Virus record (IMG/VR): IMGVR_UViG_3300042398_001092
Coordinates: 1 to 48,325 of that record
DNA length: 48,325 nucleotides
Direction: 5' to 3' (one strand)
Source of the DNA: a virus
Under the pieces are notes generated by a model. It had not been told where the DNA came from and ran no database searches. It saw only the letters and a list, made by a program, of their open reading frames with translations. The translations under genes were made by a program, and so were the position numbers. Shown in pieces: positions 1-8,318 of this stretch. Positions within the stretch are counted from its first letter, which is position 1. Each line of letters opens with the position of its first letter.

Positions 1-381
1 GCCGGAACTAAAGACACATATGAGAACAAAACAAGGTTAAATGGTAAATGGGATGTGTTAATGGAAAATCTACGTTTTTTAAGTACCCAGAATCACATTA
101 TTGAGGAGTTTGTGTTATCAATGGTTGTTAGTAAACACAACTATAAAGAAATGTATACATTTTACGAATTGATAACAAACATATTTAAAAATTCAAATTT
201 TAAATGGGGACTATCAATCAACTATAGACAATTGGTTGATTGGGGCACATTTTCTAAAGAAACATTAGAAGAATTACAGGTTTTCAACATAGAACACCCT
301 GATTATCAAGATTTTATGTCTGAATTAAAAAAAATACACAACCAGCCGTTTGTTAATCATAATTTCAACCATCTTCTATAG
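1..381 (+). CDS. Radical SAM/SPASM-type protein, C-terminal part only (5' end outside window)
   Basis: The reading frame is open from base 1, so this is the end of a longer gene; the first internal ATG (55) is not a real start. The first residues (AGTKDTYENKTRLNGKWD) are nearly identical to an internal part of the complete radical SAM protein at 8319-9368, and the NWGTF/DWGTF segment and following HP also align, so the two are paralogues. Only the region after the radical SAM barrel core is present here; the cysteine motif lies upstream of the window. It ends in HLL, close to the hydrophobic C-termini of the 3607-10985 genes. The product would be an Fe-S enzyme acting on an unknown substrate. 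Confidence 0.8.
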   Translation, partial: AGTKDTYENKTRLNGKWDVLMENLRFLSTQNHIIEEFVLSMVVSKHNYKEMYTFYELITNIFKNSNFKWGLSINYRQLVDWGTFSKETLEELQVFNIEHPDYQDFMSELKKIHNQPFVNHNFNHLL

Positions 382-401
382 GTTTTTTGATTTTTTTTAG
401 T

Positions 402-409
402 TATATTAG
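402..409 (+). promoter_or_regulatory. TATATTAG box just upstream of the APS kinase start
   Basis: The octamer TATATTAG ends 4 nt before the chosen ATG at 414, and a T-tract ending in G (383-389) lies 12 nt upstream of it. The same octamer occurs at 34565 and 41318, there with a TTTG or TTTTTG 18-19 nt upstream. It differs by one base from the Bacteroidetes -7 consensus TAnnTTTG. Spacing here is shorter than at the other two sites, so this copy is the least certain. Confidence 0.25.
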
Positions 410-413
410 TAAT

Positions 414-848
414 ATGATATACTGGTTAACAGGCCAACCTGGCGCAGGAAAAACAACCTTAGCAAAATACTTAGTGGAATACTTTCCGAAAGATGAGGTT
501 ACTCACATCGATGGAGATGACTTAAGGGACATCTTTAAAAACAAGGACTATTCCATAACAGGTAGAAGATTAAACATCCAAAGAGCACAATACATTGCAC
601 AATTCATGCATAGTAAGGGACATAATGTTATTGTGTCCTTAGTTTCACCATATCGAGACCAAAGAGAAGAATTTAAATTTAGCACATCGGTTGTTGAGAT
701 TTATGTACACACCACAGAAGATAGAGGTAGGAACCAATTTCATGTTGAGGAATATGAACCACCATTAGAAAATTTTATAGACATAGATACAACAATAAAA
801 AACGAAACAGATTCGTATTTTGAACTATTAAAAAAATTATCATTATGA
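414..848 (+). CDS. cysC: Adenylylsulfate (APS) kinase
   Basis: The family phosphorylates adenosine 5'-phosphosulfate with ATP to give PAPS, the sulfate donor for sulfotransferases. Visible motifs: Walker A GQPGAGKTT (residues 7-15), the IDGDDLRD segment (32-39), a YSITGRRLNIQR stretch equivalent to the family's D-R-x-x-N-I-x-R, and VSLVSPYRDQRE (about 74-85) matching the ISPxRxxR motif. At 144 aa it is shorter than the roughly 200 aa bacterial CysC, mainly near the C-terminus. I take the ATG at 414 because the upstream in-frame start at 387 is TTG with no homology before MIYWLTG. It overlaps the next gene. Three sulfotransferase-like genes follow within 10 kb, which gives PAPS an obvious use. 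Confidence 0.88.
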   Translation: MIYWLTGQPGAGKTTLAKYLVEYFPKDEVTHIDGDDLRDIFKNKDYSITGRRLNIQRAQYIAQFMHSKGHNVIVSLVSPYRDQREEFKFSTSVVEIYVHTTEDRGRNQFHVEEYEPPLENFIDIDTTIKNETDSYFELLKKLSL

Positions 849-1360
849 TGACAAATGGTATTATCATTGACAATTTTTTAGACAATGTTGATGAAATAAG
901 AGAGGAAGCGTTGTTATTAGATTATACTAAATCATTACCCGAAAGTGAAGGTTGGAAAGGGTTTAGGTGTTTAAATGGAAACATGTTGACACTTGATTTA
1001 CATGAAAAAATTAAAGAAAAGTTAGTTGAAACTAATATAAAATTTGATAATTGTGATATGAGGTGTTTTTTTCATTATACATTGGAAGAACATAATGTAG
1101 GTAAAAAAAACACACATCGTGATTATGGTTTTGATTATGCTGGGGTTTTATACCTAGCACCAAACCCACAAAAAAATTCAGGTACGTCTTTTTATAATGA
1201 TTTAGGTGAAGAAACCGGTTACTTGGAAAACGTTTATAATAGATTAGTAATTTATCCAGCGAATGAGTTACACTCTTTAAAAGAATCTTTTGGTAACGAT
1301 ATTAATAATGGTAGATTAACTTTCACGTTTTTTTGTAAATTAAAAAATAACAATATATGA
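845..1360 (+). CDS. 2OG-Fe(II) oxygenase-like protein
   Basis: A 171 aa protein with a double-stranded beta-helix signature. The iron ligands appear to be H91-x-D93 (THRDYG) and H143 (ELHS), and R157 would bind 2-oxoglutarate. Family members hydroxylate proteins or small molecules using O2 and 2-oxoglutarate. It overlaps APS kinase by 4 nt (ATGATGA) and the next gene by 4 nt (ATGA), so it is translationally coupled inside a sulfur/nucleotide mini-operon. The C-terminus (KLKNNNI) does not carry the hydrophobic tail found on the 3607-10985 enzymes. The substrate is unknown. Confidence 0.7.
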   Translation: MMTNGIIIDNFLDNVDEIREEALLLDYTKSLPESEGWKGFRCLNGNMLTLDLHEKIKEKLVETNIKFDNCDMRCFFHYTLEEHNVGKKNTHRDYGFDYAGVLYLAPNPQKNSGTSFYNDLGEETGYLENVYNRLVIYPANELHSLKESFGNDINNGRLTFTFFCKLKNNNI

Positions 1361-1737
1361 GTAAGAAATATGCAATGTACATCGGTAGGTGGCAAAATTG
1401 GCATAAAGGTCACGAATGGTTGATCCGTCAACAAATGGACCAAGGTAAGAACATATGGGTAGCTATTAGGGATGTTGAAGTTGACGAGAACAACCCTAAA
1501 ACAGCTCAAGAGGTTTTTCAAATGTTAATCCAGGAGCCCTTTTTTAACGAGAATTTTGATAAGATTTTACTATCAATTATCCCAGATATTGAATCGGTTA
1601 ATTATGGTAGAGGTGTTGGTTACGATGTTATTTATCACGAGCCACCGGCGGATGTTGCGGTAATAAGCGGAACTGCTATTAGAACTGGACATATGACCGC
1701 TGATGGCTCAATAAAATATGACCAAACAAAAGGATAA
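1357..1737 (+). CDS. Small HxGH-class nucleotidylyltransferase
   Basis: A 126 aa protein with the two hallmarks of the HIGH nucleotidyltransferase superfamily: H16-K-G-H19 in an N-terminal YIGRWQNWHKGH segment and ISGTAIR near residues 103-109. Such enzymes transfer AMP or CMP from a nucleoside triphosphate (NMN adenylyltransferase, glycerol-3-phosphate cytidylyltransferase, pantetheine-phosphate adenylyltransferase). ATP sulfurylases share the fold and a similar ISGTxxR. Since it lies between cysC and a DUF2061 gene, a sulfur role is possible, but the protein is far smaller than ATP sulfurylase and I cannot assign a substrate. It overlaps both neighbours. Confidence 0.72.
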   Translation: MSKKYAMYIGRWQNWHKGHEWLIRQQMDQGKNIWVAIRDVEVDENNPKTAQEVFQMLIQEPFFNENFDKILLSIIPDIESVNYGRGVGYDVIYHEPPADVAVISGTAIRTGHMTADGSIKYDQTKG

Positions 1738-1952
1738 TGATTGTAGAACGTAAACGACATATAGCCAAAACAATATCCTATCGTATTATAAGCACTATAA
1801 TAGGTTTCCTTATAATGTGGTGGGTTAGTGGATCTATTAAGATTGGTGCAACCTTTGGTGTGGCTGAATTAGTATACAAACCTATTCAATATTACCTACA
1901 TGAAAGGATTTGGTATAGATGGATAAAGTTCGGGGTAAAAGATAAAAAATAA
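1737..1952 (+). CDS. DUF2061 small membrane protein
   Basis: A 71 aa protein starting with KRHIAKTISYRIIST, one hydrophobic stretch (about residues 18-32), then EL.YKP.QYY.HERIWYRW, the DUF2061 pattern. In bacteria this family is often encoded beside sulfate-assimilation genes, which fits the APS kinase three genes upstream. It starts on the stop codon of the preceding gene (TAATG). The function of the family is not established; a membrane role connected with sulfate or PAPS metabolism is an inference from neighbourhood. Confidence 0.8.
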   Translation: MIVERKRHIAKTISYRIISTIIGFLIMWWVSGSIKIGATFGVAELVYKPIQYYLHERIWYRWIKFGVKDKK

Positions 1953-1971
1953 GTATTTATATATAAATTAG
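1951..1971 (+). promoter_or_regulatory. Candidate promoter before the Hint-protein gene
   Basis: The stretch holds AAGTATTTAT (1951-1960), TATTTATATA (1954-1963) and TAAATTAG (1964-1971), 5 nt before the ATG at 1977. AAGTATTTAT recurs before the fibre gene (17304-17313), and TATTTATATA recurs before the peptidoglycan-binding gene (47546-47555). Its presence before three virion-type genes suggests a late promoter, but AT-richness makes chance matches likely. Confidence 0.35.
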
Positions 1972-1976
1972 AAAAT

Positions 1977-3464
1977 ATGAGAACAGTATTGATAGGATCA
2001 GATTTTATGTACGATAAGGATGGTAATTTAAGACCCATTGAAATAAACACTGCGGTTGGTTGGGATGGTCCCGAAAAAGTCGAGGAAGATGTTGATTGTT
2101 TGGATTTAACAAATTTATATCAATTTGTTGAGGATAATAATTTCCAAACGATACATTATGTTGGTGATATTGGTCCATTACACGTGACATTAATGACACA
2201 TTATAGCGGAAGTTCTGTTACATATGAATTTCACGGGGTTGGTGCAACTTCCATTACAGTTCCATACATAGAAGATACTGAAACGACTTTAATTATTAGG
2301 AGTGCATATGACACAACAGCACTAGTGGATGACACATATTGTAAGGATAAAATAGAGTTCATGAATCTAATTAAAGATTCTTCTTTTGGCTCCCAATTTG
2401 CGTACATTGACGAAAATAACACATTGGTGTCAAATATCACATCTATAAATGATAACGGCGAACACCCTAATTTTATTTTAAAATCTAGATTTCCAGGTTA
2501 TGACAAGTTAATTTATCCAAAATTTTTTAAAGTTACAACTCAATCTGAATTAGACACTATAATAGCAAATAATGTTACAAGTGAGTATTTTTTAATGGAG
2601 TACCTATGTAACGTCAATAAACTATGGGAAGGGCATTTAACGGTGATAAGAAGTTTAAACATTTTAGTCCCACCAAATTTAGAATCAATTCAAATTGGCC
2701 AATATACAAAATTGAATCAAAATATGTTACTAGATAATGTGACATATGATTCAATCACATTTGAAGTATATTCAGATTTCAAAGAGAGTTATAGTACAAA
2801 CCCACCTACCGGTTTTCAACCTAAATTATTGAATACTGATATGGTAGAAATGGCAGATGGGACATTAAAAACTGCATTGGATTTACAAATTGGGGACGTT
2901 ATTAAAACAATTGAAATACCAAATGAAAAGGGAACTAGTATAGATAGTTACGTATCCTCCGAATTTGGGCTTACGTACGATACGTTGGTAAGTGATGCAA
3001 TATATACAACTAATGTCGTAACCAAAAAACAAAAAGTAAACACCTTAACTTTTATAAATGAATTAACATTTGAAGATGCTAGTACCTGGGAAGATACTAT
3101 GGGCTCAAAGTATTTGATAGACAGAGAAGGTGTGGTTATGTTTAAATCATTATGGGGGATATTTCCAGGAGATGTGGTTATATTATTAGATACTACTGAT
3201 GATAATATAAATTTTGTAAGAAAAACAGTTACATCAAATATTCAAGTTAAGAGAGTGTTCTCTGGTTGGTTTATTTCAGTTGATACCGCTATGTTATTTT
3301 TAACTAAAACAGCCGGGTCAACCAATAACGAATCATATGTTTCAATTGAACATAACCTTATATCTTGTCCCAATTGGACATGTACAAACGCTTGCTGGTC
3401 CATCTGTCCATCATGTCCGAAGTATATGTCTTGTCAATCTAATTACTGTTTTCCAGTATGTTAA
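1977..3464 (+). CDS. Hint (hedgehog/intein-like) domain protein with cysteine-rich C-terminus, probably virion-associated
   Basis: A 495 aa protein. Residues about 280-455 resemble a Hint domain: a TDMVEMADGTLKTALDLQIGDVI segment has the MADG...I.DL.VGD pattern, and VSIEHNLISC resembles the closing intein motif. The expected N-terminal nucleophilic Cys is not visible before this block (KLLNTD instead), so self-splicing or cleavage may be lost. The first 280 residues include a GNLRPIEINTAVGW segment and a FILKSRFPG..EL...FLMEYL pattern that faintly recalls ATP-grasp enzymes. The last 33 residues hold eight cysteines. A candidate promoter lies upstream. A structural or adhesin role is inferred from other phage Hint proteins. 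Confidence 0.55.
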   Translation: MRTVLIGSDFMYDKDGNLRPIEINTAVGWDGPEKVEEDVDCLDLTNLYQFVEDNNFQTIHYVGDIGPLHVTLMTHYSGSSVTYEFHGVGATSITVPYIEDTETTLIIRSAYDTTALVDDTYCKDKIEFMNLIKDSSFGSQFAYIDENNTLVSNITSINDNGEHPNFILKSRFPGYDKLIYPKFFKVTTQSELDTIIANNVTSEYFLMEYLCNVNKLWEGHLTVIRSLNILVPPNLESIQIGQYTKLNQNMLLDNVTYDSITFEVYSDFKESYSTNPPTGFQPKLLNTDMVEMADGTLKTALDLQIGDVIKTIEIPNEKGTSIDSYVSSEFGLTYDTLVSDAIYTTNVVTKKQKVNTLTFINELTFEDASTWEDTMGSKYLIDREGVVMFKSLWGIFPGDVVILLDTTDDNINFVRKTVTSNIQVKRVFSGWFISVDTAMLFLTKTAGSTNNESYVSIEHNLISCPNWTCTNACWSICPSCPKYMSCQSNYCFPVC

Positions 3465-3493
3465 TAACCTTCTTAAATAAATTTAAATAAAAA

Positions 3494-3583
3494 ATGGCAA
3501 CAATTATATCAAATACAGACATCAATACTTTAAACACCACAATTACAACAATAGGTAGTTTAATTGTAACAGCAAACAGTTAG
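3494..3583 (+). CDS. Very short peptide, possible fibre-related remnant
   Basis: A 29 aa ORF (begins MATIISNTD, ends GSLIVTANS) in the 142 nt gap between two genes. Its end resembles the GSLIVTGD and GSLIVTNN motifs repeated inside the fibre protein at 17336-20746, so it may be a remnant or tiny relative of that beta-repeat. It is preceded by an A-rich leader like other genes here. Coding status is uncertain because of its length. Confidence 0.35.
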   Translation: MATIISNTDINTLNTTITTIGSLIVTANS

Positions 3584-3606
3584 TATAAAATCTAATAAGT
3601 TATTTT

Positions 3607-4140
3607 ATGATACATTTCATACCAAATATTCTTACTAAGGATGAGTGTGAATACTTAACGAATCAATTTGATTTCGAAAGAAAATATCAAATCTCGGCGG
3701 ATAATGAATATACTGGCACCAATATATCATATGGGTTTGCCCCTTCATTTGCGTTTAATACCTATTTAAATAAATTAAAATCAAAAGTGTTAGAATATAA
3801 CAATAATTTTGATGATTTATTCAATGTAAACACATTTGTTAGGGAATATATGAACACCTCAATGTTAAAAAAACATTTAGATAGAAAAGACATTAGTGTT
3901 ACTATGTCTATATGTTTAGAATCCACAATAAATAAAGAATGGCCGTTATGTGCGGAAATCGGAAATAAGGAATATTGTTTCAACACAAATATTGGTGACG
4001 GTATTTTATTATTTGATGCGGATAAAATCACACATTGGAGGGAACCCTTAATATGTCTGGAGAAAGAAAGAGTTGTCCAATTTTTTTTACATTGGAAACC
4101 TTCTGATTACGTCGCAAAAAAAACAAAATCATTATTATAA
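3607..4140 (+). CDS. 2OG-Fe(II) oxygenase-like protein
   Basis: A 177 aa protein starting with an ILTKDECEYL segment, the common opening of small prolyl-4-hydroxylase-like proteins. Proposed ligands are H90-x-D92 (KHLDRKD) and H143 (THWR), with R155 for 2-oxoglutarate. It is the first of eleven consecutive plus-strand genes whose products all end in a short basic/polar plus hydrophobic tail, here KSLL. The substrate is unknown; proteins or glycan/nucleotide precursors are possible. Confidence 0.68.
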   Translation: MIHFIPNILTKDECEYLTNQFDFERKYQISADNEYTGTNISYGFAPSFAFNTYLNKLKSKVLEYNNNFDDLFNVNTFVREYMNTSMLKKHLDRKDISVTMSICLESTINKEWPLCAEIGNKEYCFNTNIGDGILLFDADKITHWREPLICLEKERVVQFFLHWKPSDYVAKKTKSLL

Positions 4141-4151
4141 AAAAATAAATT

Positions 4152-4736
4152 ATGCCATTTACATATACAATAGAGTCAACCTTTTTAACAAAAGAAGAAT
4201 GTGATTTAATATTAGATTTTTCATTAAAAGAATTAAAATTAGTACCATCGGAAATTCTTACCAATTACACCGATGGTGGCGACGTTAATACCGATATTAG
4301 AAAATCAAATCAAGTATTTTACCCCTATTATAAAAAATTTCCATTTTTATTAGAAAAAATGAGTAAATTATTAAATCAACATATTTTTGTTAAAGGGTTC
4401 GATTTAGATTTTAAAGAAAGTCAATTTCAGTTTACTGAGTATCATCCAGGCGGACATTTTGGCTGGCATAGAGATGCTCATGGAAAAAAAATAACGGATT
4501 ATGACAGGTATTGTTCATTAGTGATACAACTAAATGATGAGTATGGAGAGGGTGATTTACAAATAAAAGATGATCAGAATGGGACCCTAACAGTTGAAAA
4601 GGGTACAGGAAATTTGATATTATTTTTATCAAATATTGAACATAGAGTAGTGCCAGTAAAAAGTGGGATTAGATATACACTAGTTAATTGGGTGAAATTA
4701 AAACAAAAAAAAGATTATAAAAAAACACTTTTATAG
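4152..4736 (+). CDS. 2OG-Fe(II) oxygenase (prolyl-hydroxylase/PiuC-like)
   Basis: A 194 aa protein with the clearest 2OG oxygenase signature in the window: TKEECD near the N-terminus, EYHPGGHFGWHRDAHG giving H106-x-D108, a GDLQI strand, and H164 with R174 (EHRV...GIRYTLVNW). It is probably a protein or small-molecule hydroxylase. It begins 11 nt after the previous gene and ends in KTLL. Its sequence is distinct from the oxygenases at 845, 3607 and 9901, so these are not recent duplicates. Confidence 0.85.
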   Translation: MPFTYTIESTFLTKEECDLILDFSLKELKLVPSEILTNYTDGGDVNTDIRKSNQVFYPYYKKFPFLLEKMSKLLNQHIFVKGFDLDFKESQFQFTEYHPGGHFGWHRDAHGKKITDYDRYCSLVIQLNDEYGEGDLQIKDDQNGTLTVEKGTGNLILFLSNIEHRVVPVKSGIRYTLVNWVKLKQKKDYKKTLL

Positions 4737-4737
4737 C

Positions 4738-5055
4738 ATGAAAATAAATTTTAAAGAAATATTAAATGCTTGGTATAATGTTATAAATCACACACCAGAA
4801 CAAAAGGAATTAGCAGATAAAAGATTCGCTATATGTTTAGAATGCCCCTCTAAAATAGAAATTTTAAAAGACAAGAAATGGCTTTTTAAATGTAAAGAAT
4901 GTGGTTGTCCTTTAGGCGCAAAAGTTTACACTGAAACAACATACCTTACTAAAGACAAATCTTGTCCACTTGATAAATGGAAAGAAGTTGAAATGGAATT
5001 TATGAGTAAACATAGTGACACGATTAAATATAAAACTAAAAAAACATTTCTTTAG
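4738..5055 (+). CDS. Small zinc-ribbon protein (DUF6171-like)
   Basis: A 105 aa protein with a cysteine pattern CLEC...CKECGC...SCPLDKW, consistent with one structural zinc site, and an RFAIC.ECPSK segment seen in phage zinc-ribbon proteins of this kind. It starts one base after the previous stop and ends two bases before the next start, and its product ends in KTFL. No catalytic residues are recognised; it may be an adaptor or accessory protein for the surrounding enzymes. Confidence 0.55.
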   Translation: MKINFKEILNAWYNVINHTPEQKELADKRFAICLECPSKIEILKDKKWLFKCKECGCPLGAKVYTETTYLTKDKSCPLDKWKEVEMEFMSKHSDTIKYKTKKTFL

Positions 5056-5057
5056 TT

Positions 5058-5747
5058 ATGGGTTATTTAATAAACGATGACCTTTTATGGGTGATCACCC
5101 CTAAATGTGCTAGCGACTCAATAGAAACTGCATTATTAAACTCAAGTTTAAATTTAAAAAAATATAGCGAGCACTTCGAACAACATACCCATATGCATAT
5201 ACCACTAAACGAGTGCTTAACTAAGTTTGGTAAAAAAGAAACAATATGTATCACTAGAGATTGGTTTGAAAAATGGTTAAGTTCATTAAATTTTATTTGG
5301 GATTATATAGAATTATATAGTGAATATGAACCAGTATGTAAATGGGAGGACATCAATAATAATGTTATTTATGAGATATTTGATAGCGAATTTGTAAATA
5401 AACTTTACTCATTAAATCATACCTCTAATGAAGAATGTTTTTTGAAATTATTAAAAAGGAACACCGAAGATATTATAAACGTACCCAAAGAAATTTATGG
5501 AATAATAATAACTCTAATATCTGAACGCTATTGGAAAAGTAATGTAAAATGCACATATGAATTTGATATTAAAAAATTAGACGATTTTGTTAATTTCATT
5601 GAAAATAGGTTTGGTGAAAAATTAATAATAGAAAAGAAAAACGTATCTACAAAAAGACCAAATAAATTAATAGTAAATAATGAATTAAAATCTTTTGTTT
5701 GGGAAAAATTTGAAAAAATATTTGAAAAAAGAAATCAATTAATTTAA
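5058..5747 (+). CDS. Sulfotransferase-like protein
   Basis: A 229 aa protein beginning with a beta strand and a P-loop-like TPKCASDSIETAL (about residues 14-26), matching the 5'-phosphosulfate-binding loop (PKxGSTS) of PAPS-dependent sulfotransferases. An ITRDWFEKWLSSL segment is equivalent to the 3'-phosphate-binding R.P..R..S region. Family members move sulfate from PAPS to sugar or protein hydroxyls. It is one of three such genes here (5058, 6418, 9369), together with an APS kinase. It ends in NQLI. The acceptor is unknown. Confidence 0.7.
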   Translation: MGYLINDDLLWVITPKCASDSIETALLNSSLNLKKYSEHFEQHTHMHIPLNECLTKFGKKETICITRDWFEKWLSSLNFIWDYIELYSEYEPVCKWEDINNNVIYEIFDSEFVNKLYSLNHTSNEECFLKLLKRNTEDIINVPKEIYGIIITLISERYWKSNVKCTYEFDIKKLDDFVNFIENRFGEKLIIEKKNVSTKRPNKLIVNNELKSFVWEKFEKIFEKRNQLI

Positions 5748-5748
5748 T

Positions 5749-6417
5749 ATGGCAACTATTTGGACATTTGGGGATTCATTTACTTCTGGAGACGGGTGTG
5801 TAGAAAACCTAAGAATTAGAGACGGCGATTTTAGATATTATAACGAATATAAAAAACTAGGTAGTGATATATGGCCTAATTTATTAGGTAAAACTTTAGG
5901 ATATGACGTAAAAAATCTAGGAAAAAGTGGTGCAAGTAATGACTATATTTTAGATTCTATTATTGATAATTTTAACATGATAGAACCAAATGATGTGGTG
6001 ATAATTGAAAAAACATTTTACCAAAGATTTGATATACCTAAATCAACGGGTGATGGGTTTCAAACAATTTACGCTGAAGGACTTTATCAACTTTCTATTG
6101 ATTTAAAAATGGAAAGATATTCTTGTGAAGATAAATTAGAAATTGAAACGGTATTAAATTATGGTGTTTTATTTTCCGACAATAAATTATTTAAAGAAAG
6201 ACAAGATAAACGATTTGAATTTATACAAGCACAATTAAATAATAAAACAGATAAAATATTAATATGGGATGTTTTAGATTTTTTAGACGGTAAAATTGAA
6301 ACGATAGGTCAACACACTGAGGGTAATATAAAAGATTATCATTTTAGTTTTAATGGTCATAAAAGATTTAGCGAATTTCTATACAAAAAATTATATATTA
6401 AACCCTCATTAGTTTAA
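5749..6417 (+). CDS. SGNH/GDSL-family hydrolase
   Basis: A 222 aa protein opening with TIWTFGDSFTSGDG (block I, nucleophile Ser in GDS near residue 9), a GASNDYI segment equivalent to the block II/III Gly and Asn, and a DYHFSFNGH segment near the C-terminus for the catalytic Asp/His. SGNH proteins are esterases, acetylhydrolases or acyltransferases acting on lipids or polysaccharides. In this context, O-acetyl or sulfate-ester chemistry on glycans is plausible. There is one base between neighbours, and the protein ends in PSLV. Confidence 0.75.
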   Translation: MATIWTFGDSFTSGDGCVENLRIRDGDFRYYNEYKKLGSDIWPNLLGKTLGYDVKNLGKSGASNDYILDSIIDNFNMIEPNDVVIIEKTFYQRFDIPKSTGDGFQTIYAEGLYQLSIDLKMERYSCEDKLEIETVLNYGVLFSDNKLFKERQDKRFEFIQAQLNNKTDKILIWDVLDFLDGKIETIGQHTEGNIKDYHFSFNGHKRFSEFLYKKLYIKPSLV

Positions 6418-7149
6418 ATGTTAGTCGATAAAAAATTTATTTTTATAAGTTTACCAAGATGTGCATCAACATCATTTATGATTACGTGTGTTAAAAACAA
6501 AATACCAATAGAGCATTTCAACTCAAACCATGATAATCAGTTGATTAAAATCAATGAATGGGAAAAAATGGGTAATGAAGAATTGGCAGATAGATTAGTA
6601 CATGCACACGAACCATTACATATGTTACAAGAAAAATTTGGGACGAGCAACCAAATTATTTCAATAAGACGAAATAAGTACGATAGATTTTTATCTTTAT
6701 GGAAACACATCATAGACGAATTACACAGAATTAACAAACTTGATATTGCTGACATCTTTTCAAAATTAACAACTAATGATCTGTTTGATAATATTAAACC
6801 AAATGACATTTATAATTCGGAAAATAGAGTTAAAGTTATTGATAATTTTTTATCTAGGTTAGAAATTTCAAAAGAAGAATCTTACACTAAAAATATGTTA
6901 GATATATTGTTTATGCCAGTAGTTGAACTTACAAATAACGACCCAAATATTATCTGGTTTGATATTAACAGTTTGAGAGATTTAGAAAATTGGGTGTCAA
7001 AAAAACTAAATAGAGATTTTAAAATGGAAAAAATAAATTCAAGTAAACATTTTAATTCAGTAATGGAGAACGATGATAATTTTAAACAGAAATATGATAA
7101 TCTTTATAAAGAATTTGACCAAAGAAAAACAACTAAAACATTATTGTAA
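6418..7149 (+). CDS. Sulfotransferase-like protein
   Basis: A 243 aa protein with a FISLPRCASTSFMI segment at residues about 8-20, the 5'-phosphosulfate-binding P-loop, then ISIRRNKYDRFLSLWKH, the R...R..S 3'-phosphate-binding helix of sulfotransferases. Closest in layout to the 5058 gene. It begins directly on the base after the previous stop and overlaps the next start by one base. It ends in KTLL. Probably transfers sulfate from PAPS to a glycan or protein; the acceptor is unknown. Confidence 0.75.
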   Translation: MLVDKKFIFISLPRCASTSFMITCVKNKIPIEHFNSNHDNQLIKINEWEKMGNEELADRLVHAHEPLHMLQEKFGTSNQIISIRRNKYDRFLSLWKHIIDELHRINKLDIADIFSKLTTNDLFDNIKPNDIYNSENRVKVIDNFLSRLEISKEESYTKNMLDILFMPVVELTNNDPNIIWFDINSLRDLENWVSKKLNRDFKMEKINSSKHFNSVMENDDNFKQKYDNLYKEFDQRKTTKTLL

Positions 7150-8318
7150 TGGAAATTCAATTTTGGTATAGCGATATTTTACCAAATACAAATATTAGAA
7201 ATTCAATCGAAAAAATAGATAGTGACATCTTATTTAAAAATATCCACACCGATAAGGTAGATGTTACAAAATTAAATTTTTTATTTTTTTTGTTAGAAAC
7301 TGAATGGACTAATTCCGATATCCCAAACATAGCGTATACTCATTCTAGTGAATTTATTGAATTACTAATTAAATTACAATCTGAAAATTTCTATTTTATG
7401 TGTAATAATTCTGGGGAAGCCGAACTTTGGGTGGATAATTTATCCTTGAATTTTTTTAATTTGTTAAAAAAAAATAAAATTGATTTTAACAGATTAATAA
7501 TTGTAAATAACGATTCATCTAAAATTGGTATAGGTAAAACAAAATATGGGGATTTTATATTAAACACCTGTTTTTTTCCTAATTTCTTTTTATCTACCTA
7601 TGAGCATTTAAAGTCATATGTAACTGAATTAAACCCTAACACCATACCTGATAAAAAATTCTTATGTTTAAATAGAAGAATGGGTTATGAAAAATATAAA
7701 TTAATCGAGAGGTTATATCATATGGGGTTGTTAAATGACACCAGATTTTCTTGGGTAAAAAATAGCACGAATAAAAATCTGTTAAATAAAGAATTACTTA
7801 ATGAATTAAACATAGATGTTGATAACTTTAACCCTATTCAGTTAGAAGATGATGTAATGTATGGTGCTGATTTAGTTATGGAAAAGTATCTTTACACCAT
7901 AAACCCCAAATGGTATTATAAAAGTAAAGTTAATATTATATTGGAAACAATGCTATACCCAAATTCAATTCATCTGACAGAAAAAACCTGGAAAGCAATT
8001 TATTTAGGTGTCCCGTTTGTTATATATTCACCATCTAAACACTATCTTAAAACCTTAAGGGATATGGGATTCAAGACATTTAATTCTGTGATTAATGAGG
8101 ATTATGATGAGATGCTAGGTAAAGATAAAATAACACAAGTTATAAAAAGCGCTGAAGAACTGGCTAGTATCTATGACACCCCCAAAGTATTAGATATATG
8201 TAGATTTAACCAAGAATTATATTTTAATTTTCAACACAGAAAAAAAATATATAATGAGTTTTTTTTAAATAAAATTTGTGATGTTAAAAACTTAACAATT
8301 CCTAAAACATTAATTTAA
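7149..8318 (+). CDS. Exostosin-like glycosyltransferase family protein
   Basis: A 389 aa protein. The C-terminal half contains HLTEKTWKAIYLGVPFVIYSP followed by LRDMGFKTF. This is the signature of a phage/bacterial group related to exostosin-type (GT47-like) transferases, in which the E-K-x-x-K/A region binds the nucleotide sugar. The N-terminal half has FLCLNRR..YEK, also typical. It sits in the tiled enzyme block with zero or one base between genes and ends in KTLI. Donor and acceptor cannot be read from sequence. Confidence 0.6.
   Translation: MEIQFWYSDILPNTNIRNSIEKIDSDILFKNIHTDKVDVTKLNFLFFLLETEWTNSDIPNIAYTHSSEFIELLIKLQSENFYFMCNNSGEAELWVDNLSLNFFNLLKKNKIDFNRLIIVNNDSSKIGIGKTKYGDFILNTCFFPNFFLSTYEHLKSYVTELNPNTIPDKKFLCLNRRMGYEKYKLIERLYHMGLLNDTRFSWVKNSTNKNLLNKELLNELNIDVDNFNPIQLEDDVMYGADLVMEKYLYTINPKWYYKSKVNIILETMLYPNSIHLTEKTWKAIYLGVPFVIYSPSKHYLKTLRDMGFKTFNSVINEDYDEMLGKDKITQVIKSAEELASIYDTPKVLDICRFNQELYFNFQHRKKIYNEFFLNKICDVKNLTIPKTLI

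Noticed and set aside
387-413. Upstream TTG start for APS kinase
   Set aside because: The family begins at MIYWLTG; the extra residues come from a T-rich spacer.
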